Assembly: GCA_019635535.1 (NCBI GenBank)
Contig: JAHBZH010000001.1
Coordinates: 751,001 to 815,000, forward strand
Direction of reading: 5' to 3'
DNA: 64,000 nt
Origin: Sphingomonas sp.
GTDB taxonomy: Bacteria > Pseudomonadota > Alphaproteobacteria > Sphingomonadales > Sphingomonadaceae
Position numbers and translations under genes: made by a program. Shown here piece after piece: positions 42,353 through 54,678 of the stretch. Below the pieces are notes generated by a model. It was given only the letters and a program-made list of their open reading frames with translations. It made no database searches and was not told the DNA's origin. The first letter of the stretch is position 1. Every line of letters begins with the position of its first letter.

Positions 42353-42904
42353 CTAGCTGCCGCTTTGCGGCTGGTCCACTGGGTAAAAGGTGTAGGAAAG
42401 CGTGATCTCGCTGATGTCGCGCGCGCTCGGATCGTTCAGGATCGCGGGATCGACATAGAAGACGACCGGCATGCGCATCTCCTGGCCCGGCTCCAGCCGC
42501 TGCTCGGTGAAGCAGAAGCACTGGACCTTGGCGAAATGCTGCCCGGCCTGGCTCGGCGTCACGTTGAAGGTGGCGGTGCCGACGAGCGGCCGGTCGGAGA
42601 CGTTGCGCGCGGTGTAGAGCGCGATGTTGCGCGCCCCGATCGCGACCTGGCGGTGGGTGTCGACCGGGCGGAATTCCCAGCCCAGAGCGGGCGAGACATT
42701 GGCGTCGAAGCGCACCGAGATCAGCCGGCCGACCGCGCCCGGCGCCTCGGTGCCGACCCGCATCTGCGTCGTGCCGCCGAAGCCGGTCACCTGGCAGAAG
42801 AGCTGGTAGAGCGGCACGCTCGCATAAGCGAGGCCGACCATGGCGGCGACGACCAGCGCGAAGATGGCGGCGGTGCGGCGGTTCCGGGCGGCGAGGCTCG
42901 TCAT
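42353..42904 (-). CDS. ctaG: Cytochrome c oxidase assembly protein CtaG/Cox11
   Basis: The 183-residue product has a single N-terminal membrane helix, the [16 protein letters not shown] segment and the copper-binding CFCFTEQ motif. It delivers copper to the CuB site of subunit I from the periplasmic side. It overlaps the preceding small gene by four bases. Confidence 0.96.
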   Translation of the reverse strand: MTSLAARNRRTAAIFALVVAAMVGLAYASVPLYQLFCQVTGFGGTTQMRVGTEAPGAVGRLISVRFDANVSPALGWEFRPVDTHRQVAIGARNIALYTARNVSDRPLVGTATFNVTPSQAGQHFAKVQCFCFTEQRLEPGQEMRMPVVFYVDPAILNDPSARDISEITLSYTFYPVDQPQSGS

Positions 42905-43041
42905 CCGCCGTGCACCGCCATTTTCGCGATCGTTATGAAATAGATCAAAGCGACGAAGGCGAAGAGGCCGATCGCCATGATCAGCGCGCGGGCGCGCTGG
43001 CGGCGGCGGATTTCCTGCTGCACCGGTTCCTTCCCGCTCAT
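42901..43041 (-). CDS. Small single-helix protein between ctaB and ctaG (CoxF-like)
   Basis: The 46-residue product ([20 protein letters not shown] then [20 protein letters not shown]) has a basic head and one membrane helix. It starts inside the ctaB stop (ATGA) and its stop overlaps the ctaG start, so it is translated as part of the operon. Short proteins of this pattern at this place are called CoxF in some alphaproteobacteria. The function is unknown. Confidence 0.8.
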   Translation of the reverse strand: MSGKEPVQQEIRRRQRARALIMAIGLFAFVALIYFITIAKMAVHGG

Positions 43042-43943
43042 GCGATCAACCAGCGATCGAGGACGAGCGCGCCGAACAGCACGAAGAGATAGAGGATCGA
43101 GAATGCGAAGAGCCGTTTCTCCGGCCTCATCCCGGCCGGCTCGGTCGCGCGGTTGGCGGCGACCCGGGCGGCGAGAGCGAAAAAGGCGAGGCTCAGCGCG
43201 CTGGCGGTGATGCCGTAGAGCGCGCCGGCGAGGCCGAGCGGCCAGGGCGCGATCGCCGCGGCCATCATCGGCAGCGTGTAGAGCAGGATCTGCAGCCGCG
43301 TCGCGCGCGCGCCGGCGACGACGGGCAGCATCGGCACGCCGGCCTTGGCGTAATCGGAGCGGACGAACAGCGACAGCGCCCAGAAATGGGGTGGGGTCCA
43401 CAGGAAGATGATCGCGAACAGCAGGGCCGGCAACAGCGCCGTGTCGCCGGTCGCCGCCGCCCAGCCGATCAGCGGCGGGAAGGCGCCGGCCGCGCCGCCG
43501 ATCACGATATTCTGCGGCGTGCGGCGCTTCAGCCAGATTGTGTAGACCAGCACGTAGAACAGGATCGATGCGGTGAGGATCGCGGCGGCGAACCAGTTGG
43601 TCGCCACCCCCATCAGCACGACCGAGAAGACGGCCAGGCCCACGCCGAAATGCAGCGCCGACTGGCGGTCCATCCGCCCGGCCGGGAGCGGCCGGCCGGC
43701 GGTGCGCTTCATCGCCGCGTCGAGATCGGCCTCATACCATTGGTTGAGCGCGCCGGCCGCGCCAGCGCCGAGCGCGATGCACAACACGGCGGTGAAACCG
43801 AGCACCGGGTGGATCGCGACCGGGGCGACCAGCAAGCCGCACAGCCCGGTGAAGACGACGAGCGACATCACCCGGGGCTTGGTGAGCGCCAGGAAGTCCC
43901 GCCATTCCGCGGGCATCGGATAGGTGATGGTCTGCGTCGTCAT
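43038..43943 (-). CDS. ctaB: Protoheme IX farnesyltransferase (heme O synthase)
   Basis: The 301-residue product is a UbiA-type polytopic prenyltransferase with [15 protein letters not shown], the metal-binding [15 protein letters not shown] and a second acidic loop near [17 protein letters not shown]. It makes heme O from heme B for the oxidase. It lies between ctaD and ctaG in the usual order. Confidence 0.96.
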   Translation of the reverse strand: MTTQTITYPMPAEWRDFLALTKPRVMSLVVFTGLCGLLVAPVAIHPVLGFTAVLCIALGAGAAGALNQWYEADLDAAMKRTAGRPLPAGRMDRQSALHFGVGLAVFSVVLMGVATNWFAAAILTASILFYVLVYTIWLKRRTPQNIVIGGAAGAFPPLIGWAAATGDTALLPALLFAIIFLWTPPHFWALSLFVRSDYAKAGVPMLPVVAGARATRLQILLYTLPMMAAAIAPWPLGLAGALYGITASALSLAFFALAARVAANRATEPAGMRPEKRLFAFSILYLFVLFGALVLDRWLIA

Positions 43944-43988
43944 GTTCCGGTTGGCGGCGGCGGGCCGGCGGGGCCCGCCGCGCGGTCG

Positions 43989-46710
<2,722 letters not shown>

Positions 46711-46887
46711 CTAAACCCCTGTTGCAGCCGTCGGGGTGGCTGGAATCATCCGCCGACGGGCCCGACGCGGCGCCTTATAGGCAGCACGTCCTCTTGTCTC
46801 AAGCATGTTGCGCGCGCGAAGGCCAATGCTTGAAGCGAAGGGCGCCGGCACCTATCAATCCGGCGTGACGCCCGATCAGGAAAGCCG
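46711..46887. promoter_or_regulatory. Divergent promoter region of ctaC and pyrE
   Basis: This 177-base gap separates two outward-facing operons. It holds an inverted repeat TCAAGCAT (46799-46806) / ATGCTTGA (46827-46834), which could be an operator. No gene is seen. Coordinates of the repeat arms are approximate to a few bases. Confidence 0.4.
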
Positions 46888-47475
46888 ATGACAGAAGACG
46901 AGATTCTCGCCGAATTCCGCGCCGCGGGCGCGCTGCTGGAGGGGCATTTCATCCTGTCCTCCGGTCTGCACAGCCCGCGTTACCTGCAATGCGCGCGCGT
47001 GCTGATGGACCCGGTTCGCGCCTCGCGCATGGCCGGCGCGCTCGCCGCATCGATCCCGCGCGAGCTGAGATCGCAGATCGAGATCGTCGTCTCGCCGGCC
47101 ATGGGCGGCGTCGTCATCGGCCATGAAATGGGCCGGGCGCTGGGCGTCGAGGCGCTCTTCGTCGAGCGGCCGACCGGCACGTTCGAATTGCGCCGGGGCT
47201 TCGCGCTGAAGCCGGGGCAGAAGGTGCTGCTGGTCGAGGATGTCGTCACCACCGGCCTGTCCTCGCGCGAGGCGATGAAGGCGGTGGCCGAGGCGGGCGG
47301 GGAGGTCATCGCCGCCGCGTCGCTGGTCGATCGCTCCGCCGGCGTGGCCGACATGGGCGTGCCTTTCTATCCGCTCGTCTCGCTCAACGTGCCCAGCTAT
47401 CCGGCCGACGATCTGCCTGCCGAGCTGGCCGCGCTGCCGGCCGAAAAGCCCGGGAGCCGCAAGGCGGCCGCGTGA
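46888..47475 (+). CDS. pyrE: Orotate phosphoribosyltransferase
   Basis: The 195-residue product has the OPRTase pattern: [20 protein letters not shown], the catalytic-loop region and the PRPP-binding [17 protein letters not shown]. It makes orotidine monophosphate in pyrimidine synthesis. It starts an operon pyrE-pdxJ-acpS-lepB and overlaps pdxJ by four bases. Confidence 0.95.
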   Translation: MTEDEILAEFRAAGALLEGHFILSSGLHSPRYLQCARVLMDPVRASRMAGALAASIPRELRSQIEIVVSPAMGGVVIGHEMGRALGVEALFVERPTGTFELRRGFALKPGQKVLLVEDVVTTGLSSREAMKAVAEAGGEVIAAASLVDRSAGVADMGVPFYPLVSLNVPSYPADDLPAELAALPAEKPGSRKAAA

Positions 47476-48200
47476 CGTCCCATCTCCGCCTCGGGGTCAA
47501 TATCGACCATGTCGCGACCATCCGGAACGCGCGCGGCGGGCTCTATCCCGATCCGATTCGCGCCGCCTTGGTCGCGCAGGAGGCGGGCGCCGACGGCATC
47601 ACCGCGCATCTGCGCGAGGATCGTCGTCACATCATCGACGAGGATATCGCCGGCCTGATCGGCGCGATCGCGCTGCCGCTGAACATGGAGATGGCGGCGA
47701 CCGAGGAGATGGTGGCGCTGGCGCTCAGGCACCGCCCGCACGCCGCCTGCATCGTGCCCGAGCGGCGCGAGGAGGTGACGACGGAAGGCGGGCTCGACGC
47801 CGCCGGCCAGCACAATCACCTGAAGCCGCTCATCGCCCGGCTCGGCGAGGCCGGCATCCGCGTCTCCCTCTTCATCGAGCCCGATCCGCGCCAGATCGAG
47901 GCGGCGATGCATCTGGGCGCACCGGTCGTCGAATTCCACACCGGCCGCTACGCCCATGCCGAGGGCGAGGCCCGGGCCGCCGAGCTCCGCCGCCTCGCCG
48001 ATGCCGCCGCGCTCGCCGCCAAGAACGGCATCGAGCCCCATGCCGGCCACGGCCTCACCTACGACAATGTCCAGCCCGTCGCCGCCATCCCGCAGCTCGC
48101 CGAGCTCAATATCGGCCATTTCCTGATCGGCGAGGCGATCTTCATTGGCCTCGACGCCAGCGTCCGGCGGATGCGCGCCCTGATGGACGAGGCGCGGTGA
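47472..48200 (+). CDS. pdxJ: Pyridoxine 5'-phosphate synthase
   Basis: The 242-residue TIM-barrel product has [35 protein letters not shown] and [16 protein letters not shown], the family's active-site loops. It closes the pyridine ring of vitamin B6. Its start overlaps the pyrE stop (GTGA), so the initiator is a GTG or the stop-overlap codon at 47472. Confidence 0.96.
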   Translation: MTSHLRLGVNIDHVATIRNARGGLYPDPIRAALVAQEAGADGITAHLREDRRHIIDEDIAGLIGAIALPLNMEMAATEEMVALALRHRPHAACIVPERREEVTTEGGLDAAGQHNHLKPLIARLGEAGIRVSLFIEPDPRQIEAAMHLGAPVVEFHTGRYAHAEGEARAAELRRLADAAALAAKNGIEPHAGHGLTYDNVQPVAAIPQLAELNIGHFLIGEAIFIGLDASVRRMRALMDEAR

Positions 48201-48203
48201 TTG

Positions 48204-48339
48204 CCCCTCTCCCATTTCGGGAGAGGGAGGGGCCCGCCCGCGCAGCGGGTGGGAGGGTGAGGGCTTGTCTTGCCCGATATGCCCTCACCCTTCCGCGCCT
48301 GCGGCGCTCCCTCCCTCTCCCGAAATGGGAGAGGGAAAG
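48204..48339. repeat. Long palindromic intergenic repeat (CCCTCTCCC type)
   Basis: The left arm starts CCCCTCTCCCATTTCGGGAG and the right arm ends CTCCCGAAATGGGAGAGGG. The inner parts (GGGTGGGAGGGTGAGGGC and GCCCTCACCC) pair as well. The whole 136 bases can fold into a nested hairpin between pdxJ and acpS, inside the operon. This GC-rich mosaic type is common between genes in sphingomonads and relatives. Confidence 0.75.
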
Positions 48340-48351
48340 TGGTGTCATCTC

Positions 48352-48765
48352 ATGATCATCGGCCTCGGCTCCGACCTGTGCAATATCGACCGGATTCGGA
48401 ACTCGCTGGATCGGTTCGGCGATCGCTTTCTCAACCGCGTCTTCACCGACAGGGAGCGTGCCCGCGCCGAAACCCGCCCGTTCACCCGTGCCGGCACCTA
48501 TGCCAAGCGCTTCGCCGCAAAGGAGGCGTTCTCCAAGGCGGTCGGCACCGGCTTCAGGCGCGGCGTCTACATGAAGGATATCGGCGTCGTGAACCTGCCG
48601 TCCGGCGCCCCCACTTTGGCTTTGACCGGCGGCGCGAAGGAGAGGCTTGACGCGATGACGCCGCCGGGCCACGCCGTCCACGTTCACCTGACGATGACCG
48701 ACGATCATCCCTTCGCGATGGCCGTGGTCGTCATCGAAGCCTTGCCCGAGGAGCCCCTTACGTGA
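48352..48765 (+). CDS. acpS: Holo-[acyl-carrier-protein] synthase
   Basis: The 137-residue product has the two AcpS motifs: [19 protein letters not shown] with the Mg-binding Asp, and [16 protein letters not shown] with the catalytic Glu and Lys. It attaches phosphopantetheine to acyl carrier protein. I chose the ATG at 48352, where the family starts, over in-frame codons within the palindromic repeat. It overlaps lepB by four bases. Confidence 0.95.
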   Translation: MIIGLGSDLCNIDRIRNSLDRFGDRFLNRVFTDRERARAETRPFTRAGTYAKRFAAKEAFSKAVGTGFRRGVYMKDIGVVNLPSGAPTLALTGGAKERLDAMTPPGHAVHVHLTMTDDHPFAMAVVVIEALPEEPLT

Positions 48766-49715
48766 CCGACAACGACCGCGCGGACGCGGCCGAAACCAGC
48801 AACGAGGCACGCGGCGACGTCGTCGCGCCGCCGGTCGCGCTCGACACGCCCCCCCCGGGAACCGAGGCGAAGAAGAAGGGCACCGACTGGTGGGGCGAGG
48901 TGAAGGCGATCTTCTGGCTGCTTCTCGCCGTGCTCGGCTTTCACTCCTTCATCGCCAAGCCCTTCTACATTCCCTCGGAATCGATGATGCCGGGCCTCTT
49001 GGTCGGCGATCGGCTGGTGGTCAGCAAATATCCCTATGGCTGGTCCTGGGTGTCGCCCAGCTTTCATGTCTTCCCGCGCACGGAGGGCCGGATCTGGGGC
49101 CGGATGCCCGAGCGGGGCGACATCGTCATCGCCACGCCGCCGGGCGAGAATGCCGATTATATCAAACGCGTCATCGGCCTGCCGGGCGATGCGATCGAGA
49201 TGATCGACGGCCAGCTCTACATCAACGACGAGCCGGTCCGGCGCGAGCGGCGCGAGCCGGTGATGCTGCCGATCGACGACAATCTGCCCTGCCAGCCGGA
49301 CGCATTCGGCGATTTCCGCGTGACCGGGCCGGACGGCCGGGCCTATTGCCGTCTGCCGATCGTGCGCGAATATCTTCCCAGCGGTCGCCATTATGATACG
49401 ATCGACCTGGGCTACTCGCCGCAGGGGGACGATTATCCGCGCACCGTCATTCCGCCGAACCATGTCTTCCTGATGGGCGACAATCGGGATCACAGCGCCG
49501 ACAGCCGCTTCGCTGCCGGTCTGCCGGAGCGGGGGCTGGGCGGCCCCGTGCCGTGGGAGAATATCGGCGGGCGCGCCGAATTCATCACCTTCAGCCTCGA
49601 CGGCAGCTCCAGCTACGTCAATCCGATCAGCTGGTTCGCGGCCTTGCGTTCCGGCCGGGCCGGCACCTCGCTGCGCCCCGCCGAAGGCCCGCCGCCGCAA
49701 GGCACCGCCCGGTGA
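48762..49715 (+). CDS. lepB: Signal peptidase I
   Basis: The 317-residue product has a cytoplasmic N-terminal tail (1-45), one membrane helix ([20 protein letters not shown]), the catalytic Ser in [20 protein letters not shown], the Lys in [12 protein letters not shown] and the family box [11 protein letters not shown]. It removes signal peptides at the outer face of the inner membrane. The start is GTG at 48762, overlapping the acpS stop. Confidence 0.95.
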   Translation: MTDNDRADAAETSNEARGDVVAPPVALDTPPPGTEAKKKGTDWWGEVKAIFWLLLAVLGFHSFIAKPFYIPSESMMPGLLVGDRLVVSKYPYGWSWVSPSFHVFPRTEGRIWGRMPERGDIVIATPPGENADYIKRVIGLPGDAIEMIDGQLYINDEPVRRERREPVMLPIDDNLPCQPDAFGDFRVTGPDGRAYCRLPIVREYLPSGRHYDTIDLGYSPQGDDYPRTVIPPNHVFLMGDNRDHSADSRFAAGLPERGLGGPVPWENIGGRAEFITFSLDGSSSYVNPISWFAALRSGRAGTSLRPAEGPPPQGTAR

Positions 49716-50824
49716 GCAGAAGGACGACCCAGGCCGATACGCAGCGCCCGGGGCCGTCGGAATTCCGCGATCCCGTGATCCGCGAGGAGATCAAGCGCGC
49801 CGGCGTCTGGTTCGCGATGGGCCTCGCCGTGCTGGCGATCATCTTCCTCGCCCAGCCCTTGCTGCTGATCTTCGGCGGCATCGTCTTCGCCGCGATCCTC
49901 GACGGCGGCACGCGCCTGCTCGGCCGGGTGCTGCCGATCGGCCGGGGCTGGCGGCTGCTGATCGTATCGCTCGCCGCGGTCGCCGGCATCGTCGGCACGA
50001 TCTGGCTGGCCGGCGTCCAGCTCACTGCCCAGTTCGCGGTCTTCCAGGAAACCCTGACGCTGCAGGTCAACCGGCTGCTGGCGCTCGCCGGCGCCTACGG
50101 GCTCGGCGTCGACATGGTCGATCCGGCCCAGGTGGCGGAGCAGGTGATGGGTTCGCTCGGCCAGCTCACCTCGGCGGTCAGCACCGCCTTCGGCGCGGTC
50201 GCCAACATGGTGATGATCGTCGTCATCGGCCTGTTCATCGCGATCGAGCCGCGCCTCTACGAGCGCGGCGTCGCCTGGATGCTGCCCAGCGCCAATCGCG
50301 AGCGCTTCTATCGCACGTCGGACCGGATGGGCTTCACGATGCGCCGGCTGATGGCGGGCCGGCTGCTCGGCATGGCGGTGGAGGGCGTCGGCACCTGGCT
50401 GCTGCTGCTCGCCGGCGGGGTGCCGATGGCGGCTCTGCTCGGCCTCTTGACCGGCCTGCTCGCCTTCCTGCCCAATATCGGCGCGATCATCTCGGGCTTC
50501 CTGATCATCCTGATCGGCTTTTCGGTGAATGTGGAGACCGGCCTGTGGGCGGTGGCGGTCTATGTGATCGTCCAGGTCGTCGATGGTTATCTGATCGTGC
50601 CCTATGTCGCGAAGAAGACGGTCGATCTCGCCCCCGCTCTGGTGCTGGGCGCGCAGCTCATCTTCGGCGCCCTGTTCGGCATTCTCGGCCTCGCGCTCGC
50701 CGATCCGATCGTCGCGATGATCAAGGCCGCGCTGGAGCAGAAGTCGGAGGACGACAATCCGCAAGCGGCGAAGGACAAGCCCAAGCCCGTCCCCGGCCGG
50801 CGACGAGCCCCTGCCAGCGGCTGA
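49712..50824 (+). CDS. AI-2E family transporter-like membrane protein
   Basis: The 370-residue product has about eight helices: a pair near the start (GVWFAMGLAVLAIIFLAQPL), then a long amphipathic segment. A C-terminal block has GLLAFLPNIGAIISGFLIIL and the PxIG.IISG signature of the PerM/AI-2E family. The name comes from TqsA; real substrates vary. I chose GTG at 49712, overlapping the lepB stop, because upstream codons in this frame lie inside lepB. It ends back to back with the FKBP gene. Confidence 0.85.
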   Translation: MSRRTTQADTQRPGPSEFRDPVIREEIKRAGVWFAMGLAVLAIIFLAQPLLLIFGGIVFAAILDGGTRLLGRVLPIGRGWRLLIVSLAAVAGIVGTIWLAGVQLTAQFAVFQETLTLQVNRLLALAGAYGLGVDMVDPAQVAEQVMGSLGQLTSAVSTAFGAVANMVMIVVIGLFIAIEPRLYERGVAWMLPSANRERFYRTSDRMGFTMRRLMAGRLLGMAVEGVGTWLLLLAGGVPMAALLGLLTGLLAFLPNIGAIISGFLIILIGFSVNVETGLWAVAVYVIVQVVDGYLIVPYVAKKTVDLAPALVLGAQLIFGALFGILGLALADPIVAMIKAALEQKSEDDNPQAAKDKPKPVPGRRRAPASG

Positions 50825-51418
50825 TTACTGGCCCGGCGGTACCGGCGGCGCCATCTCGGCGCCCGGGGGCAGGCCGCCATGGGGATCGCCGCCATGCGGG
50901 TCGGCGCCCGTCGGGCCCATGCCGCCCATCAGCGATTGCATCGCGGCCAGCCCCGGCGCGACGTCGACGACCTGCACGTCGAAGCTCAGCACCTCGTCGG
51001 GATCGAGCCCCGCGCCCTCGGGCAATTCGCCCTGGAAGGCGAGGCGCGGCGGCAGCCAGAAGCGGTAGCGCGCGCCCTTGCGCATCAGCTTGAGGCCCTG
51101 GCCGATTCCGGGGAAGAAGCTGTTGTCCGGCGCGGTGGTGACCGGCTCGCGGCCCATGCTCGTGGCGAAGACCGAGCCGTCGGCGCGCCGCGCAACGAAG
51201 TGGAAGAGGACGAGATCGGCCGAGGTGATCGTCGCGCCTTCGCCATCCTCCAGGATCTGGTACCGGACGCCGTTCTCGGCGGTGTGCCGCTGCAGCGGGC
51301 CGGTGCCCAGCCAGGCCAATGCCGCGCCGCCGGCGACGAGCAGGAGAATCGCGATCCACAATTTCAGGATCGCGCCCTTGGGCAGGGGAAGGATCGGAAC
51401 GGCGGTGACTGCGGACAT
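50825..51418 (-). CDS. FKBP-type peptidyl-prolyl isomerase, membrane-anchored
   Basis: The 197-residue product has one N-terminal helix (LWIAILLLVAGGAALAWL) and an FKBP domain (about 50-155) with ADLVLFHFVARRADGSVFAT, SFFPGIGQGLKLMRKGARYR then FWLPPRLAF. A Gly/Pro/His-rich tail (DPHGGDPHGGLPPG) ends it. It probably acts on proteins in the periplasm. Confidence 0.9.
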   Translation of the reverse strand: MSAVTAVPILPLPKGAILKLWIAILLLVAGGAALAWLGTGPLQRHTAENGVRYQILEDGEGATITSADLVLFHFVARRADGSVFATSMGREPVTTAPDNSFFPGIGQGLKLMRKGARYRFWLPPRLAFQGELPEGAGLDPDEVLSFDVQVVDVAPGLAAMQSLMGGMGPTGADPHGGDPHGGLPPGAEMAPPVPPGQ

Positions 51419-51445
51419 CGGCTTCCCCCGGATCAGGCTGGCCCA

Positions 51446-51481
51446 AACGAAAACGGGCGGCGATGGGTCTATCGCCGCCCG
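51446..51481 (-). terminator. Rho-independent terminator of rpsU
   Basis: CGGGCGGCGAT (51454-51464) pairs perfectly with ATCGCCGCCCG (51471-51481) over a 6-base loop. On the minus strand the hairpin is followed by a T-rich run (complement of ACGAAAA, 51448-51454 region). It lies 34 bases past the rpsU stop in the reading direction. Confidence 0.85.
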
Positions 51482-51514
51482 GTCTTTCTGCCAAGCCGTG
51501 AAGCTTGGAAGCTT

Positions 51515-51721
51515 CTACCGCGTGCCGTCGCGCTCGGCGCGCTTGCGCTCCAGCTTGCGGGCGCGGCGGATCGCGGCGGCGCGCTCGCGGGCGCGCTTCT
51601 CGCTCGGCTTCTCGTAATGGCGGCGCAGCTTCATCTCGCGATAGACGCCCTCGCGCTGCAGCTTCTTCTTGAGCGCCCGCAGCGCCTGGTCGACATTGTT
51701 ATCGCGAACGATGATTTGCAT
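51515..51721 (-). CDS. rpsU: 30S ribosomal protein S21
   Basis: The 68-residue basic product ([20 protein letters not shown] at the start) is bS21, with the alphaproteobacterial [20 protein letters not shown] stretch. It is involved in mRNA selection at initiation. It is a single gene with its own terminator. Confidence 0.96.
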   Translation of the reverse strand: MQIIVRDNNVDQALRALKKKLQREGVYREMKLRRHYEKPSEKRARERAAAIRRARKLERKRAERDGTR

Positions 51722-51833
51722 AAATGCTCGCCACTCTTTCCCTAAAAGCCGTTCGAATCGCGTGAAAAAAGAATCGCCGGAGGCACTGCCCCTCGGCGCA
51801 GGGGGTGCCCCCTAACAGAGCGCCCCCGCATAA

Positions 51834-53150
51834 TCAACCTCTCGCGGCGCGGCGCTTGCCGCCCGCCGGCTTCACCGATTTGGCATAGCGGCCGCGCTGG
51901 TGATGCGCCCGGCCGCCGCGCGGGCGTTCGTCGTGGCGCGGGGCCACCCGGTCCTCGAAGGCCGGCCGCGTCGTCCGGCTCGCCTTGATCCGCTCCGCCT
52001 CGGCCAGGAAGCCCGCCGGCAGCGGCTCGACGGTGACGCGCTGCCGGGTCAGCTTCTCGATGTCGCGCAGATAGGCCTTCTCGTCGTCCGCGCAGAAGGC
52101 GATGGCGACGCCGGCCGCGCCGGCCCGCGCCGTCCGCCCGATCCGGTGGACATATTGCTCGGCGACGTTGGGCAGCTCGAAATTGATGACGTGGGAGACG
52201 CCCGACACGTCGATGCCGCGCGCCGCGATGTCGGTCGCGACCAGGATGCGCGTCCTGCCCGCCTTGAATTCGGCCAGCGCGCGCTCGCGCTGCGGCTGGC
52301 TCTTGTTGCCGTGGATCGCGTTGGCCGCGATGCCGTTGCCGGCGAGCAGCTTCACGACCCGGTCGGCGCCATGCTTGGTGCGGGTGAAGACCAGCACGCG
52401 GTCCATGTTGCCGCGTTCGGAAAAGCCCCAGCGCAGCATCATGGTGAGCAGCGCCTGCTTCTCCGCCTGCTGGCAGAAGGTGACATATTGCGCGACCCGC
52501 TCGGCGGTCGTCGCCTGCGGCGCCACCGACACCTGCGCCGGATCGGTCAGGAAGCGGTCGGCCAGCTCCAGAATCGCCTTCGGCATGGTCGCCGAGAAGA
52601 ACAGGGTCTGGCGGCGCTGGGGCAGCATCTTCACGATCTGCTTGAGCGCGTGGATGAAGCCCAGGTCGAGCATCTGGTCGGCCTCGTCGAGGACGAGGAT
52701 CTCGACCTCGCGCAAGGTCAGCGCGCCCTGCTCGACCAGGTCGATCAGGCGGCCGGGCGTGGCGACCAGCACATCGACGCCGCGCGCCACGTCCTGCCGG
52801 TTCTTGCCGAGCGAGGTGCCGCCGAACACGGTGGCGACGCGCATGCCGGCGAACTGGCCATAGGCCCGCGCGCTGTCGGCGATCTGCCCGGCCAGCTCGC
52901 GCGTCGGCGCGAGGACGAGCATCCGGCAGGCGCGCTGCGACGCGCGGCGGTTGCCCGCCGCCAGCCGGTCGATCGACGGCAGCATGAACGCCGCCGTCTT
53001 GCCGGTGCCGGTCTGCGCGATGCCGAGCAGGTCGCGGCCGGTCAAAACGGTCGGAATGGCCTGCATCTGGATCGGCGTCGCCTGGTCATAGCCCTTGAAG
53101 GCGAGCGCCTGGAGAACGGGCTGCGACAGCCCGAGAGTCTGGAAAGACAT
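51834..53150 (-). CDS. DEAD-box ATP-dependent RNA helicase (RhlE-like)
   Basis: The 438-residue product has the Q motif (MSFQTLGLSQPVLQALAFKG), Walker A (AQTGTGKTAAF), VLDEADQMLDLGF, SAT (FFSATMP) and HRIGRTARAG. A basic tail rich in His, Arg and Gly (about residues 400-438) probably binds RNA. Such helicases act in rRNA maturation or RNA decay, often in the cold. Confidence 0.93.
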   Translation of the reverse strand: MSFQTLGLSQPVLQALAFKGYDQATPIQMQAIPTVLTGRDLLGIAQTGTGKTAAFMLPSIDRLAAGNRRASQRACRMLVLAPTRELAGQIADSARAYGQFAGMRVATVFGGTSLGKNRQDVARGVDVLVATPGRLIDLVEQGALTLREVEILVLDEADQMLDLGFIHALKQIVKMLPQRRQTLFFSATMPKAILELADRFLTDPAQVSVAPQATTAERVAQYVTFCQQAEKQALLTMMLRWGFSERGNMDRVLVFTRTKHGADRVVKLLAGNGIAANAIHGNKSQPQRERALAEFKAGRTRILVATDIAARGIDVSGVSHVINFELPNVAEQYVHRIGRTARAGAAGVAIAFCADDEKAYLRDIEKLTRQRVTVEPLPAGFLAEAERIKASRTTRPAFEDRVAPRHDERPRGGRAHHQRGRYAKSVKPAGGKRRAARG

Positions 53151-53484
53151 TTTAATCCTATACTACTTTATATGCAGCGATCCCACGCAGCCGAAACGGC
53201 GCGCGGGATGCGCAGCGGGTGCCTGAACGACCCGCGTGAAAAGGGAAGCTCTCAAAATAACCGAGGCGGAGCCGGCTCCCGATCAAATCCGGAGCAGATC
53301 ACGCTGCATGACGCCTCGCTGGGCGCTCATATGCATGCTGCGGTGCAAAAAGTCAATGTGGGGGGCGTTTGTCCCGCTGACGCACGGGAGGATTGCGGCA
53401 CGGTGTGTCCCTTGGGACTCAGAGGTAGACAAATCGTCAGAGGCCCCAATTTCGCCCTTCAAACGTTTAATATAGGGTGCCGCC
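53151..53484. other. Gap between the helicase gene and the toxin-antitoxin genes
   Basis: No gene is supported here. The left part should contain the helicase promoter (TACTACTTTATATG near 53161). The right part before 53485 has an AT-rich TTTAATATAGGG that may be the promoter of the next operon. Base composition begins to shift to lower GC, consistent with the edge of inserted DNA. Confidence 0.4.
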
Positions 53485-54678
53485 ATGAACGCAGAAGTCG
53501 CCCCCAAGCTGCCTTACAATGGCGCGATGATGCGCTGGGCGCGTAAGTGGCGGGGTCGGACCATTGCAGAGGCCGCCCATAAGGTCGGCGTTCCAATCGA
53601 GAAGATTGAGGCTTGGGAAGCGGGCGAGGATATCCCAAGCGTTCCCAAAGCACGAAAGCTGGCGGACTTCTACGGGCGGGCCTTTCTCGAATTCTTCTAT
53701 GACCACGAGCCGGAAATAAAAGAGTCCGGCCTAGTGCCGGACTATCGGATTCATAGGGGTGCATCGGACCCTCGCGCTAACCGCGAGATTCTGGAAATTC
53801 AGCATTGGGCCGAAATGCAGCGGATCAATGCGCTTGATCTCTACGAGGACGTGGAAGAGCCCCCGCCATCGTTTCCGAAAGCTCTTCACGCATCGCTGGA
53901 AGACAGCGTTGAGGAATACGCTGAGCAGGCGCGCGCCGCGCTTTCCTTCTCGTTCGCGGCACAGCGGCAGATGACCTACCGGGAACGGCAAGACCTTCCC
54001 AACGTGCTCCGCGCGAAGATGGAAGATGTGGGCGTCCTAGTGCTTCGTGAGAACGCGCTTTCCAAGTTCGGCGTGAGCGGAATGACCATTGTGCAGTTCC
54101 CACTGCCGATCATCGTTTATGCAGCCGAAGCGCCCGCAAGAAGTGCTTTCACTCTTATGCACGAGTTCGGGCACATCGTGCTCCGCGAGAGCGCGATCAG
54201 CGGGCCGCAACGGGTGCAGGGCGGCGTCACGCATGAAAGGCGCGTGGAGCGATGGTGCGACAAGTTTGCAGCCGCGTTTCTCATCCCGAAGTCGGCGCTG
54301 GAAGACTTGCGCGGGCCGCCTCCAGCAAAGCCCGTGAAGGCAATAGATGACACAGCGCTCGCGGCCATTGCGAAGCATTTCAAAGTCAGTCAGCACGCCT
54401 TGCTCATTCGCCTTGTGGACCTCGAATATATCGAGGCGGAATACTATTGGGGTGTCAAACGTCCCCAGTTCCTAGCCGAAGAGGCGAAGTGGAAGAGCAG
54501 GGGCATTCCGCGCATCTGGGCGTCCCGCATATGGAATCAGCTTGGGAACCTTTACACCGGTCTGGTCCTAGAAGCGCTTGGGACGGGCAAGATCCAACCT
54601 CATCAAGCCCAGACCCTGTTTGGTGTCAGTAATCCCACGCACCTCACAACGATCAGGCAGGAGTTCGGCGGGGCTTGA
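53485..54678 (+). CDS. Xre helix-turn-helix + ImmA/IrrE zinc peptidase protein (antitoxin candidate)
   Basis: The 397-residue product has an N-terminal Xre-type domain (about 15-70, with GRTIAEAAHKVGVPIEKIEA) and an ImmA/IrrE peptidase domain with HEFGH at about 226-230 (FTLMHEFGHIVL). The downstream block FAAAFLIPKSALE completes the COG2856 signature. ImmA-type proteases cleave repressors. Fused to Xre and paired with a small PIN-like gene they form a predicted type II toxin-antitoxin module. Codon choice and GC are lower than in neighbouring core genes. The stop overlaps the next start. Confidence 0.9.
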   Translation: MNAEVAPKLPYNGAMMRWARKWRGRTIAEAAHKVGVPIEKIEAWEAGEDIPSVPKARKLADFYGRAFLEFFYDHEPEIKESGLVPDYRIHRGASDPRANREILEIQHWAEMQRINALDLYEDVEEPPPSFPKALHASLEDSVEEYAEQARAALSFSFAAQRQMTYRERQDLPNVLRAKMEDVGVLVLRENALSKFGVSGMTIVQFPLPIIVYAAEAPARSAFTLMHEFGHIVLRESAISGPQRVQGGVTHERRVERWCDKFAAAFLIPKSALEDLRGPPPAKPVKAIDDTALAAIAKHFKVSQHALLIRLVDLEYIEAEYYWGVKRPQFLAEEAKWKSRGIPRIWASRIWNQLGNLYTGLVLEALGTGKIQPHQAQTLFGVSNPTHLTTIRQEFGGA

